Part shown: positions 26,726-34,930 of the stretch, in pieces | Numbering within the stretch: position 1 is the stretch's first letter | Layout: each line of letters begins with the position of its first letter | DNA from: Phycisphaerae bacterium | GTDB taxonomy: Bacteria > Planctomycetota > Phycisphaerae > UBA1845 > Fen-1342 | Length of the DNA: 46,040 nucleotides | Direction of reading: 5' to 3' | Assembly: GCA_030612705.1 (NCBI GenBank) | Contig: JAUWNI010000019.1 | Location: forward strand, 1-46,040 | Translations under genes and position numbers: made by a program | The notes under the pieces: generated by a model | Seen by the model: only the letters and a program-made list of their open reading frames with translations | Told to the model about the DNA's origin: nothing | Database searches by the model: none

Positions 26726-28060
26726 ATGCCCGCGAAACGACCCCGTGTCCCCAAATTATCTCATCACAAGGCCAGCGGACAGGCTCTGGTCCGCATCGAG
26801 GGCCGCTGCGTCTACCTCGGCAAATTCGGGACGGCCGATGCCGAGGAGCGGTACAAACGCACGATCGCCGAGTGGCTGACGTCCGGCTGCCACGCTGCGC
26901 CCGAACCGAAGAACGGCGGCGACCACCAGTTGAGCGTCGCCGAACTGATCCTGGCATACTGGCGTCACGCGGCCGCACGATACGTAGATCGCGACGGCAA
27001 GCCGAAGAAGGAGCAGTTCCACATCAAGGCCGCCATGCGACCGGTCCGTCAACTCTACGGATCCATGTTGGCAGCGGCATTCGGCCCGCGGAAGCTCATC
27101 ACGCTGCAGCGGGCATACGTCGAGATCGGCTACTGCCGCACGATGGTGAACGACTACGTTCGCCGGGTCCGCCGGATGTTCAAGTGGGCGACCGCGAACG
27201 AGATGATCCCTCCCAGCGTTCTTCATGGCCTGCAGGCCGTCGACGGCTTGCGGGCAGGTGAATCCGGGGCTTCCGAGCCACGGGACGTGAAGCCGGTCCC
27301 GCAGAAGTTCATCGACGCCGTGCTGCCGCACGTCGGCCGACAGGTCGCTGCCATGATCAAGCTGCAGCTTCTGTGCGGTTCTCGCCCGGCTGAAATCACG
27401 ATGCTGCGGGCGTGCGACATCGACATGAGTGGGACGCTCTGGGAGTACCGCCCGCCGCGGCACAAGACCGTGCGATTCGGCAAGGACCGCGTGATCTACT
27501 TCGGGCCCAAAGCCCAGGCGATTATTCGCGAGTTCCTGACGCCGGATCTGCACGTCTACCTGTTTTCACCTGCTGATGCCGACCGCGAGCGACGGGAGCA
27601 GCTCCACGCGGATCGGAAAACGAAAGTGACGCCGAGCGAGCTTCGCCGCCGCCGTCGCCGGAAACAAAAGCCGCGGCGTAAACCGGGTGACCACTACACC
27701 ACTGACAGCTACCGCCGGGCGATCTGGCGAGCGTGCGACGTTGCCGATATCGAGGCCCGCGGAGCAGCCCCTCCGTTCGTCTGTAAGCGGTGCGGTAAGA
27801 GCTACAACCAGTTTGGATTCCTCCGGCTGCACGCCGAGCAACAGCACGGGGAAACTCTGACGCTTGAGTTGGAAGGCGAACGCATCGTGCCGCGGTGGAG
27901 TCCGAATCAGCTGCGGCATGCGTTCGCCTCGGCGATGCGGAAGGAGTACGGTATCGAGACCGCCCGCGTGCTGCTTGGTCACGCTAACGTCAGCACAACG
28001 GAGATCTACGCCGAACGCGACGCCCGGCTTGCGGCAAGCGTGATCGGCAAGGTAGGCTAG
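26726..28060 (+). CDS. Tyrosine recombinase with internal C2H2 zinc finger
   Basis: This is a 444-residue site-specific integrase. Residues of about 1-60 form an AP2-like arm-binding region (ASGQALVRIEGRCVYLGKFGT) and about 75-180 a SAM-like core-binding domain. The catalytic domain has R220 (CGSRPAEITML), N394-Q-L-R397-H398 (usually HxLRH), H419 (LLGHANVSTT) and the nucleophile Y428. Between the first and second catalytic boxes lies a C-X2-C-X12-H-X4-H zinc finger (C353, C356, H369, H374), preceded by a very basic stretch RRRRRRKQKPRRK. AGGAGG stands upstream. Its position beside tRNA-Ala says it integrates the element there. The N for the usual His is shared, as I recall, by other planctomycete integrases, so activity is still plausible. 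Confidence 0.92.
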   Translation: MPAKRPRVPKLSHHKASGQALVRIEGRCVYLGKFGTADAEERYKRTIAEWLTSGCHAAPEPKNGGDHQLSVAELILAYWRHAAARYVDRDGKPKKEQFHIKAAMRPVRQLYGSMLAAAFGPRKLITLQRAYVEIGYCRTMVNDYVRRVRRMFKWATANEMIPPSVLHGLQAVDGLRAGESGASEPRDVKPVPQKFIDAVLPHVGRQVAAMIKLQLLCGSRPAEITMLRACDIDMSGTLWEYRPPRHKTVRFGKDRVIYFGPKAQAIIREFLTPDLHVYLFSPADADRERREQLHADRKTKVTPSELRRRRRRKQKPRRKPGDHYTTDSYRRAIWRACDVADIEARGAAPPFVCKRCGKSYNQFGFLRLHAEQQHGETLTLELEGERIVPRWSPNQLRHAFASAMRKEYGIETARVLLGHANVSTTEIYAERDARLAASVIGKVG

Positions 28061-28123
28061 GACGTAACGGCTAGTCGCCCGATCAGCGACGCACGGTCCC
28101 CCGGCCCGCGGCAACCGCTATGT

Positions 28124-28168
28124 GGTCTCCACCGCGAGGCCGAGGGATCGGCCCCACTGGAGGAGACC
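28124..28168. promoter_or_regulatory. Inverted repeat around the ribosome binding site
   Basis: GGTCTCC (28124-28130) and GGAGACC (28162-28168) are inverted complements, and the right arm contains the GGAGGA Shine-Dalgarno of the gene starting at 28172. The pairing could hide the ribosome binding site in the mRNA or be a protein-binding dyad. Evidence is only the symmetry and its place. Confidence 0.35.
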
Positions 28169-28171
28169 GCA

Positions 28172-29008
28172 GTGAGTCACCGTGATGATGAAGCCGAAGT
28201 CCTCCGGGCAGACGTACAAGCCGTCTACGAGTGCTGCTATTCTGCGGTATTGACATGCTTCGTCGCCGGGCAGTGGGCAAAGGGCTTGAGCAATTCGAAG
28301 GGCACCACGGACAGACGCGAATCCGCACGTGGGATTCTCGGAATGCTCCGAGAACTCACACTCGACTGCATCAGCGCGCGGCAGCGTTTCGGCGGCGTTG
28401 AGCCGTTTTTTCGAGCAGCGTTCCCCCCGCCTTGCGTGGTCAATAGCACGCCCCAGCACAGTTACCACGAGGGTGTGCTGCAACTGGCGGAGGTGGGATT
28501 CCTCGGGCAAGTCGCGGCGATCCTGGGCAAGACTCCCATCCATGAGCTGATATTGCATCAGGGCTCTGATCCCGCCGAGATGCCATTCTTGAGCCGGAAT
28601 GAGCTGAAGGCCTGGTTAGCCGGGAACGGCAGATTTGTCGACGAGCCCCATTACGGTGACATGCATGAGCAGATAGCGATTCACCTCGACACGGTGCAGA
28701 AGCACCTGGCCAAGGTGGAGGTGGACCAATTCGAACTACACACCGCCCTCGACAAGGAGGTTGCGAAGGTCCAGCTGCTGCTTGCCAGGTCGGTTGCGGA
28801 TGTGCGGGACGTAACGCCCTGGTCCAAACCCCACGCTTTGGCGGAATGGGCGCAGGTTTTTGGTGAGAGCAGGAACACGCTGTCCAAGCGTTTCAAAGAA
28901 ATGCAACAAGCAGAACAGGCTAAGAAGAACGGCAGGTTCTGGCAGCTCGATCAGCGACAAGTGCCTGTTTCTGACGACTGGGACCAGTGGGGCTCGCCGC
29001 CTCGTTAG
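28172..29008 (+). CDS. Unknown element protein, possible DNA binding
   Basis: This 278-residue protein is not recognised. The GTG at 28172 has a good GGAGGA site. The first 150 residues are mixed and contain several cysteines. Residues of about 165-215 look like a long amphipathic helix (HLDTVQKHLAKVEVDQFELHTALDKEVAKVQLLLA) that may form a coiled coil. The C-terminal 60 residues contain a helix-turn-helix-like stretch (ALAEWAQVFGESRNTLSKRFKEM) and then a basic segment ending QWGSPPR. Its place right after the integrase suggests a role in the element's regulation or maintenance; this is inference. Confidence 0.7.
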   Translation: MSHRDDEAEVLRADVQAVYECCYSAVLTCFVAGQWAKGLSNSKGTTDRRESARGILGMLRELTLDCISARQRFGGVEPFFRAAFPPPCVVNSTPQHSYHEGVLQLAEVGFLGQVAAILGKTPIHELILHQGSDPAEMPFLSRNELKAWLAGNGRFVDEPHYGDMHEQIAIHLDTVQKHLAKVEVDQFELHTALDKEVAKVQLLLARSVADVRDVTPWSKPHALAEWAQVFGESRNTLSKRFKEMQQAEQAKKNGRFWQLDQRQVPVSDDWDQWGSPPR

Positions 29009-29130
29009 GGCAAACCGCACTTCCAGATATCACTTTCTATCACAATTCGTCCCAACGTGTCACTTGGCACGGAATGGCCTCTGTACGCTTGATATCGCAG
29101 AGTGAATCACTAGTGCGCGAGGCCTAGCAA

Positions 29131-29421
29131 ATGATCAACATTCGAGACGAAGAGCTTTTAACGCTGGTCGAGGCAGCCCGCCGCGTTCCGCACCGGCCGC
29201 ACATCGCGACGCTGCACCGCTGGGTCGCGCGTGGCGTTCGCAACGTCCGGCTCGAAGCCGTCCGCATCGGCGGCAGGACCTATACGTCGACAGAGGCCCT
29301 TCAGCGCTTCGTCGATCGACTTTCCGCCAGCCGTGCTGTGACGGCCCAGCCAGAATGTTCCTCGGACTCGAATCAGCGAGCAGAGAAGGCGGAGGAGCAG
29401 CTAAAGCAAATAGGGATTTGA
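29131..29421 (+). CDS. DUF1580-type helix-turn-helix protein
   Basis: The 96-residue protein follows the DUF1580 pattern common in planctomycete mobile regions: LLTLVEAARRVPHRPHIATLHRWVARGVRNVRLEAVRIGGRTYTSTEALQRFVDRL. This is a MerR/excisionase-like winged HTH (helix, turn, HRW recognition helix, wing, then TSTEALQRF). The C-terminal 30 residues are polar. By analogy it is an excisionase or a regulator of the integrase or replication gene. The 120-base gap before it is A/T-rich (TTGATATC and similar) and may hold a promoter. Confidence 0.75.
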   Translation: MINIRDEELLTLVEAARRVPHRPHIATLHRWVARGVRNVRLEAVRIGGRTYTSTEALQRFVDRLSASRAVTAQPECSSDSNQRAEKAEEQLKQIGI

Positions 29422-29442
29422 AACGAAAGGGACCGCACGCGC

Positions 29443-31983
29443 GTGGCGGCGCGAGCGGCCCAAGCTCAGGTGATGCAGATGACTGATAAACAGTATAGCG
29501 CCGAAGACGTGCTACGTCCAGACGGAAATCCCAAGCCAGACAAAGCGCGCCAGCCCAGTGCGCACGCAGAATCACGCGGGATACCAAATCATGTCTCGCG
29601 ACAGATCAATCCGGAGAGCGCGGCGGAAGAGTACCTCGGACGCGGGTGGTCGCCCATCCCGGTACCGCGCGGGGATAAGGCCCCACGCGTCAAGGACTGG
29701 CCGAAATACGTTTGCGATCCAAGCGCCATTCACACGACGTTCGCCGCGTCCAACGTCGGAGTATTACTCGGCGAGCGATCGGGCGGACTGGTCGACATCG
29801 ACCTGGACTGCCCGGAAGCCGAGAGACTGGCGACCGAAGTGCTGCCAGCCACACGAGCCGTGTTCGGTCGGAAGAGCAAACCCGCATCGCATTTCCTGCA
29901 CGTCGTCGACCCGGTCCCGAAAACGAAGAAGTTCACGGACGGAAACGGCAACATGCTTGTCGAACTGCGCTCCACGGCGTGTCAGACTATGTTCCCCGGT
30001 AGCGTGCACCCCTCTGGGGAGCATGTCGTCTGGAATAACCACGGTGATCCGCGACAGGTTCGTTCAGACGAACTGCAGGAGGCGGTCGCTCTGCTGGCAG
30101 CGGTCTCGCTGATCGCCCGTCACTGGCCGCAAAAAGGCAGCCGTCAGGACACTGCACTCGCCCTGGCAGGGGCGCTCTATCACGCGGGTGTGCCGGGCGA
30201 TCGAATACCGCCGCTTGTCGAAGCCATCGCCATCGTGGCGGGGGACGAGGAATCATCAGCTCGGCTAGAGGCAGCCGAGGCCACGGTCACGAAAGCCCGC
30301 TCGAACGAGCCTATCACCGGTTGGCCCGCCCTTGCGGAATTGATCGACCAGAAGGTCGTCGATCGGTGCCGAAAGTGGTTGCAGGCTCCAGAGACGGCTC
30401 GCTTCGGCGGAGCCGGTCGTGACGGCGGAAGCGGCGGCGGCGGTGACCACCCCACAGACAACGGCGATGGGCAGCGAGGACGGGGCCGTGGCCGAGAGTC
30501 ATACGCGCAATTGCTGGTGCAGCTGGCCGAGGAGCACGTCGTAGGGTTCTTCCGTGATGACGATCGCAGTTTCGCGACATACCACGCAGGCGACGAAACG
30601 CGGCGGCACCTCGAAACCGGAGAGCTGAGGAGGAAGCCCTTCAAGGACCTGTTGAGAACGCTGTTCTATGACCGGCACCAAACGCCGCCGGGCTCGCAAG
30701 CTGTGCAAGACGCCATTGATGTTCTCGATGCCCGAACGCAGGCCAGGGGAGAGCAGATAGCCACCCACACGCGCGTCGCTCCTGGCGATAACGTTGTTTA
30801 CATCGACGTGTGCCATAATCAGTGGCTCGCTGTCGAGATCACGCCGCAAACATGGACGGTCCGCGACCAGGTCGCCGCCAAATTCGTTCGTCGGCGGGGA
30901 ATGACGCGGCTTCCGCTGCCAGCACCCGGGGGTTCCATCGATCTGTTGCGGCCGTTTCTCAATGTTACAAAGGATGACTGGGTATTGGTCGTAGCCTGGT
31001 TGCTGGCAGCCCTGCGACCCCACGGGCCGTATCCGATTCTTGTACTGAGCGGTGAGCCAGGAGCGTGCAAGAGTACCGCCTCTTGCATGCTCCGTAATCT
31101 CGTGGACCCGTCGCGGGTTCCGCTTCGCGCTGAGCCGCGAGAACCAAGAGACTTTGTCATCGCGGCGGAGAACTCATGGATTCTGGCGTTCGACAATCTG
31201 TCGCATCTCCCGCCATGGTTGGCCGACGGGTTGTGCCGCATTGCGACCGGTGGCGGCTTCGGGACGAGGGAGCTTTACAGCGACGCGGACGAGCGACTCT
31301 TCTGGGCGGCACGCCCCATCATTCTGAATGGGATCTCGGATTTCGCATCGCGGAGCGATCTCATTGATCGCAGTCTGTGCGTCAATCTGCCACAAGTCAG
31401 CAAGTCACAACGCCGGGCTGAATCGGAATTGTGGGCGGCTTTCAACGCCGCTCGGCCACGAATACTGGGTGGGCTGTATGAGGCACTTTCCGCAGCGCTC
31501 GACAACTGGTTGAATGTGTCGCTGCCGACGCTGCCACGGATGGCCGACTTCGCACGGTGGGTAACGGCGGCCGAGCCGGGGCTCGGTTGGCCCCCCGGGA
31601 CATTCTCGCAAGCGTACGCGCAGAACGCCCAGGCAGCGTCGCAGTTCGCGTTAGAAAACTCGCCCATCTTCAGACCACTGGTGGACTTCATAATCGGAAA
31701 GAACAGTTGGAAGGGTACGGCCAGCGACCTGCTCGATGAGCTGAACCAATCGCGTGCGGTTAGTTTGAAGGCGAAACAAAGCAAGTTCTGGCCCGAAACA
31801 GCCGCGTACCTGGGCACACTGCTCCAACGGATTGCCCCCAACCTCCGAGAAGCGGGTTTCACAGCTCAAGCGGGGCGTACCGGCCGTTCCCGGTGGTGGG
31901 AGCTTGCTGCTCCCAACGCGGTGTCGCGTGGTGGAGCAGCCCAGCAGGCCCTAGGTCAGGCGGCGGGAGGGGCGGGGAAGTGA
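29443..31983 (+). CDS. Replication protein: primase-polymerase plus helicase-like ATPase
   Basis: This 846-residue protein joins an N-terminal bifunctional primase/polymerase (Prim-Pol, archaeo-eukaryotic primase fold) domain with a C-terminal ATPase. The Prim-Pol part (about 58-260) shows GVLLGERSGGLVDIDLD with the catalytic D118/D120, SHFLH (H150), and VELRSTACQTMFPGSVHPSGEHVVW. A glycine-rich linker (about 325-355) follows. The ATPase has a Walker A GEPGACKST (537-545), a Walker B-like WILAFDNLSH near 580, and LNGISDFASRSDLIDRSL, as in phage and plasmid replication helicases of the D5/DUF927 type. It probably initiates replication of the integrated element at the repeat cluster just downstream. 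Start uncertain: GTG 29443, or ATG at 29473 or 29479. Confidence 0.85.
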   Translation: MAARAAQAQVMQMTDKQYSAEDVLRPDGNPKPDKARQPSAHAESRGIPNHVSRQINPESAAEEYLGRGWSPIPVPRGDKAPRVKDWPKYVCDPSAIHTTFAASNVGVLLGERSGGLVDIDLDCPEAERLATEVLPATRAVFGRKSKPASHFLHVVDPVPKTKKFTDGNGNMLVELRSTACQTMFPGSVHPSGEHVVWNNHGDPRQVRSDELQEAVALLAAVSLIARHWPQKGSRQDTALALAGALYHAGVPGDRIPPLVEAIAIVAGDEESSARLEAAEATVTKARSNEPITGWPALAELIDQKVVDRCRKWLQAPETARFGGAGRDGGSGGGGDHPTDNGDGQRGRGRGRESYAQLLVQLAEEHVVGFFRDDDRSFATYHAGDETRRHLETGELRRKPFKDLLRTLFYDRHQTPPGSQAVQDAIDVLDARTQARGEQIATHTRVAPGDNVVYIDVCHNQWLAVEITPQTWTVRDQVAAKFVRRRGMTRLPLPAPGGSIDLLRPFLNVTKDDWVLVVAWLLAALRPHGPYPILVLSGEPGACKSTASCMLRNLVDPSRVPLRAEPREPRDFVIAAENSWILAFDNLSHLPPWLADGLCRIATGGGFGTRELYSDADERLFWAARPIILNGISDFASRSDLIDRSLCVNLPQVSKSQRRAESELWAAFNAARPRILGGLYEALSAALDNWLNVSLPTLPRMADFARWVTAAEPGLGWPPGTFSQAYAQNAQAASQFALENSPIFRPLVDFIIGKNSWKGTASDLLDELNQSRAVSLKAKQSKFWPETAAYLGTLLQRIAPNLREAGFTAQAGRTGRSRWWELAAPNAVSRGGAAQQALGQAAGGAGK

Positions 31984-32412
31984 CGGCAGTGACGGGCAGG
32001 TGACACCCCCTGGGTGTCACCCCGAAAACGGCGACCCTGACCCCAAGAGTGCGGAAACGACGGCCAAGTGACGGGGTGACGGCGTGTCTCCCCCTTGGGT
32101 CTGGAAGAAAAGAGGGGTGTGTGTGGTGAGAAGGAAGATAGTAGGCAGTAGATTAGGTAGGGCCCAACGCCGTCACACTCGTCACGCCGTCACCAAAACC
32201 GCCCTAGCGCCCCGTGAACGCGGATTCGCTGTGACAGCGAAGTGACGGCCAGGTGACGGCTGACCGAATGGAGAAGGTGGTCGAGAGAATCAGAGTTTCG
32301 AGGGCAGGACTGGCGACTGGAATCGTCCGTCGCGTTGCGTCCGCGCGCCATCGTCAAGCACTCGTAGCCTACCTCGCTTCTCAAGAGTACATGTAGAACC
32401 GTCACCGGATGT
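31980..32412. other. GTGACGG repeat cluster, candidate replication origin
   Basis: No gene occupies this stretch after the replication gene. The heptamer GTGACGG occurs exactly at 31980, 31989, 32068, 32076, 32242 and 32253 on the plus strand, and as CCGTCAC at 32170, 32187 and 32399. Near copies are at 32000, 32180 and 32231. Two hairpins are embedded: GGTGACACC with GGTGTCACC (31999-32021) and the odd-centred palindrome TTCGCTGT-G-ACAGCGAA (32225-32241). Between the clusters lies a purine-rich, less GC-rich tract (32102-32160) that could open easily. Iterons plus an unwinding region next to a replication gene is the usual build of a plasmid-type origin. Confidence 0.6.
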
Positions 32413-32454
32413 ATGCGGCGTGGTACCCCGGCGTCGGTTTGGGACACAAGAATG

Positions 32455-33063
32455 ATGGAACTCGATAGGCATGGCATCCGGCGCGATGGAAACAGACTCC
32501 TGCCGTGGCACGGGACAGCGACACGTTTTCGCTCGCAGATCCAGAAGCACGGCCTACGATCAAGGCGGGCAAGCGGGAAGCACTCGCTCTACAAGGATGA
32601 GGAGCACAGCGGCTGTTCGCTCGAATCCAAGCCTGACCGCATCTACTTATCTTCCTGCTACGTGACGCAGTTTGCGCTGAATGCGGTAACGCGGATTGGC
32701 GCGGGCAACCTCCCAATCGTGAGCGCAGTCGTCGACGCGCGTGATCTTCTGCCCGACGAGGGTTTTGAAGACGTCTACAAGACTGGGCTTGAATGCTTGA
32801 AGATGAGCGGCTGCTGTACAGTGGCGAGGGATCACCTACCGATTCACGGGATGTGGGAGGTCCCACCGCAGGTTCTTCCGGAATGGGGGCTGAATCCTGG
32901 TGCGGGCTACGACTTTCAGGCCTGCAGCGACCCGATCCACCTGGTCCAGGCCAGGATCCTAGCTGAACGACTTGAGAACATGCTCGCGTGGTGCGGTGAA
33001 TCCAGAGAATGGCAAAAGGGCTGCGACGGATATCGAGAAGTGCCTCAGGTCGGTGTCTGCTGA
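32455..33063 (+). CDS. Unknown protein with ADP-ribosyltransferase-like pattern
   Basis: This is a 202-residue protein (ATGs at 32452 and 32455; an upstream in-frame ATG at 32413 lies closer to the origin). Its layout recalls the ART fold: LPWHGT with H19 (compare YHGTS), IQKHGL, then IYLSS with Y64 (compare VYLT) followed by QFALNAV. PIVSAVVDARDLLPDEGFED supplies an acidic residue (E102 or nearby). Known ART-like proteins (toxins, Tpt1/KptA-like enzymes) share this order. The C-terminal part (DFQACSDPIHLVQARILAERLENMLAWCGES) looks helical. A toxin, anti-phage effector or RNA-modifying enzyme are all possible; none is shown. Confidence 0.6.
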   Translation: MELDRHGIRRDGNRLLPWHGTATRFRSQIQKHGLRSRRASGKHSLYKDEEHSGCSLESKPDRIYLSSCYVTQFALNAVTRIGAGNLPIVSAVVDARDLLPDEGFEDVYKTGLECLKMSGCCTVARDHLPIHGMWEVPPQVLPEWGLNPGAGYDFQACSDPIHLVQARILAERLENMLAWCGESREWQKGCDGYREVPQVGVC

Positions 33064-33081
33064 TGCACGGGAGTTGTGGAG

Positions 33082-33204
33082 ATGACCAACGGCGAACACT
33101 TTCGCGAATTGCCGTCGTTGCAACGGACGGTGGCGACCGAGCCGGATCGAGGTTCGGGAAAGTCGCGGACTTGGAAGACAACAGGTGAAGAAGGACTCGC
33201 CTGA
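33082..33204 (+). CDS. Possible 40-residue protein
   Basis: A short frame (MTNGEHFRELPSLQRTVATE and on to EEGLA) with a GGGAG site eight bases upstream lies between two element genes in the same direction. The peptide is polar and unrecognised. The spacing and ribosome binding site are the only support. Confidence 0.3.
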   Translation: MTNGEHFRELPSLQRTVATEPDRGSGKSRTWKTTGEEGLA

Positions 33205-33215
33205 AGAGGAATGTA

Positions 33216-33863
33216 ATGATGAAGGCGACGGCGAAATATTATCAAGCGAAGGATCCGGTTGTTGAGCCTGGCAGGCTGGCCGGAGACGAGCAGGTGGTCC
33301 CCGAGTGGTTCGACGTGTCGGATCCTGCGGTTCGGGACATGTTGCCGGTTCTGCGGTTCTTATGTCTGCTACAGCGTCAACCGTGGCGCGGCGAGCGATG
33401 TCCCGGTAGCAGAACAGTGGCGCGGGAACGCCAACTGAGCCGCACCCGTCGTTCGCCTCACATGCACACGAACGTCGACTTCGAGTTGGACTTCATCAAC
33501 GTCTGCGACGGCCTGCGGGATGATTACGAGCGCGCGGTGGGAAGCATTGCTCGCGCCGCGATGCCGGGCATGCATGATCCGGAGTTCCGGCACACCGTGA
33601 TGGGACGCGTTTCTCAGGTGAAGGACTGGAGCACCCCCGGGACGTGCCGCGTACAGTTCAGTGCATGGCGCGACCCGGTGTTGTGGTGCGCTGCCCGCTG
33701 CGGCGCTGACGAGAAACTGACGCTGGAGATGATGAGCGTAATCGCCTTTGCCGACGAGGTTGCGGGCACGCAGTCAGACTTCCACGAGCTGGCGCAGGCG
33801 ATGTGCGCCCGCCGCGACTATCTGGCAAGGGAGCGCAGGGATGCTGTTGATCCACTGGCTTAA
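33216..33863 (+). CDS. Unknown element protein, paralogue of the gene at 33992
   Basis: This 215-residue protein has no family that I recognise. GAGGA stands a few bases before tandem ATGs (33216, 33219). Its segment VPEWFDVSDPAVRDMLPVLRFLCLLQRQPW resembles LPAWFLPERSEVRAILPDLQLMQLLMRVPG in the protein at 33992. The C-terminal parts also line up (GTQSDFHELAQAMCARRDY against SRRQDFEKLLQQVKDKHAY). It is probably soluble, with no signal peptide or membrane segment. The two genes look like diverged duplicates in the element's cargo region. Confidence 0.75.
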   Translation: MMKATAKYYQAKDPVVEPGRLAGDEQVVPEWFDVSDPAVRDMLPVLRFLCLLQRQPWRGERCPGSRTVARERQLSRTRRSPHMHTNVDFELDFINVCDGLRDDYERAVGSIARAAMPGMHDPEFRHTVMGRVSQVKDWSTPGTCRVQFSAWRDPVLWCAARCGADEKLTLEMMSVIAFADEVAGTQSDFHELAQAMCARRDYLARERRDAVDPLA

Positions 33864-33981
33864 GGAACGCGCAGCAGATTCGACGAGCTGTCCAGGAGCC
33901 GCGTTTAGTCTGGCGCGCAACCTCCATGATGACGAAGGGCTTAATGCCGTGATCGATACGTGTCCGAAGGTTCTATGTTAG
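33841..33981 (+). CDS. Possible 46-residue protein overlapping the gene before
   Basis: ATG 33841 overlaps the last 23 bases of the preceding gene and has GGGAGC/AGGG just upstream. The peptide (MLLIHWLKERAADSTSCPGA and on to CPKVLC) ends ten bases before the next start codon. The fit between two genes with a plausible ribosome binding site suggests a coupled small gene; no homology is recognised. Confidence 0.35.
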   Translation: MLLIHWLKERAADSTSCPGAAFSLARNLHDDEGLNAVIDTCPKVLC

Positions 33982-33991
33982 GAGCCCACTA

Positions 33992-34855
33992 ATGACTAAT
34001 CCAAATATGGCGTCAGTCGACGGTATGTCGTCGGAAGGCAGGGCACGAACCAAGCAAACCGACGTCCAAGCAAAGAGCGAAGGAACGTCACGCCCGCGCC
34101 CGACATGCTCTGACATCACTTTGGGCTACAACCCGGGCCTCTGGCGGATTCCCGACTGGGCCGTACATGAACTCGGCGATGTGCCCATTTGGTTTGAGCC
34201 TGACTATCACCAGCTGCCAGCTTGGTTCCTGCCGGAGCGGTCCGAGGTGCGGGCGATCCTGCCCGATCTGCAGCTGATGCAGTTGCTCATGCGGGTGCCG
34301 GGATTGAGGCGGAATCCGCGCGAAGTCAGGCCTGACCCACCGGGAATGGAGGATTTGATAGCTCTGGCCGAAGAGTCGGGACTGCCCCGTGCCGCTGGCT
34401 CCGGGGAATACCGACCGACCATGGAGACCATCTATGTCCCCATTGCAAATGAGCTGCCGTCGGAGTGCTTCGGGGCAGGCCTGGGCAAGTTCGGCTACGG
34501 GTTCCGCGCGGTGGCGCGAATCGTGAGCATGCCTAGCGGTAGCAACGAACTCGGCTCATTCGAGCGAACCATTCGTGGTCGGGAGCCGGACGACTCCGAG
34601 TGGGATGTGCCGGGCGAGAAAGAGAAGCTGTACGAATTATGGCACCTCACACTCCTGAAGCATCTGTTCTATGTCGGCACGCCGCCTGTGAACACGCCTC
34701 GGCCAGAACCGATCACCCAGGACGATGCCCGGCTGGCCGTTGATATTCTCCAGTTGGTCGTCTACGGCGTCACGTCGCGGAGGCAGGACTTCGAGAAGCT
34801 GCTCCAACAGGTAAAGGACAAGCACGCATACCATGAACAGAAGGCAGCGTCATGA
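33992..34855 (+). CDS. Unknown element protein, paralogue of the gene at 33216
   Basis: This 287-residue protein is unrecognised. The first 45 residues are polar and probably disordered; the middle has the WF...VR..LP.L....LL.R.P pattern shared with the protein at 33216. It also has a central region (ETIYVPIANELPSECFGAGLGKFGYGFRAVARIVS) and a C-terminal helical part. GGAGCC precedes the ATG. No signal peptide. Likely the last gene of the plus-strand run that began with the integrase; the next gene is on the other strand. Confidence 0.75.
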   Translation: MTNPNMASVDGMSSEGRARTKQTDVQAKSEGTSRPRPTCSDITLGYNPGLWRIPDWAVHELGDVPIWFEPDYHQLPAWFLPERSEVRAILPDLQLMQLLMRVPGLRRNPREVRPDPPGMEDLIALAEESGLPRAAGSGEYRPTMETIYVPIANELPSECFGAGLGKFGYGFRAVARIVSMPSGSNELGSFERTIRGREPDDSEWDVPGEKEKLYELWHLTLLKHLFYVGTPPVNTPRPEPITQDDARLAVDILQLVVYGVTSRRQDFEKLLQQVKDKHAYHEQKAAS

Positions 34856-34930
34856 TAGACCTCGCTTTGATCCCTCGAGGATAAGGCCCGGGCGGCCGCT
34901 CGCCAGGCTGTCTGCCGCGCGTAGATCTGC

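Noticed and set aside
31980..32412. CRISPR array
   Set aside because: The repeats are 7 bases, irregularly spaced and in both orientations, unlike CRISPR repeats; an origin is a better fit.
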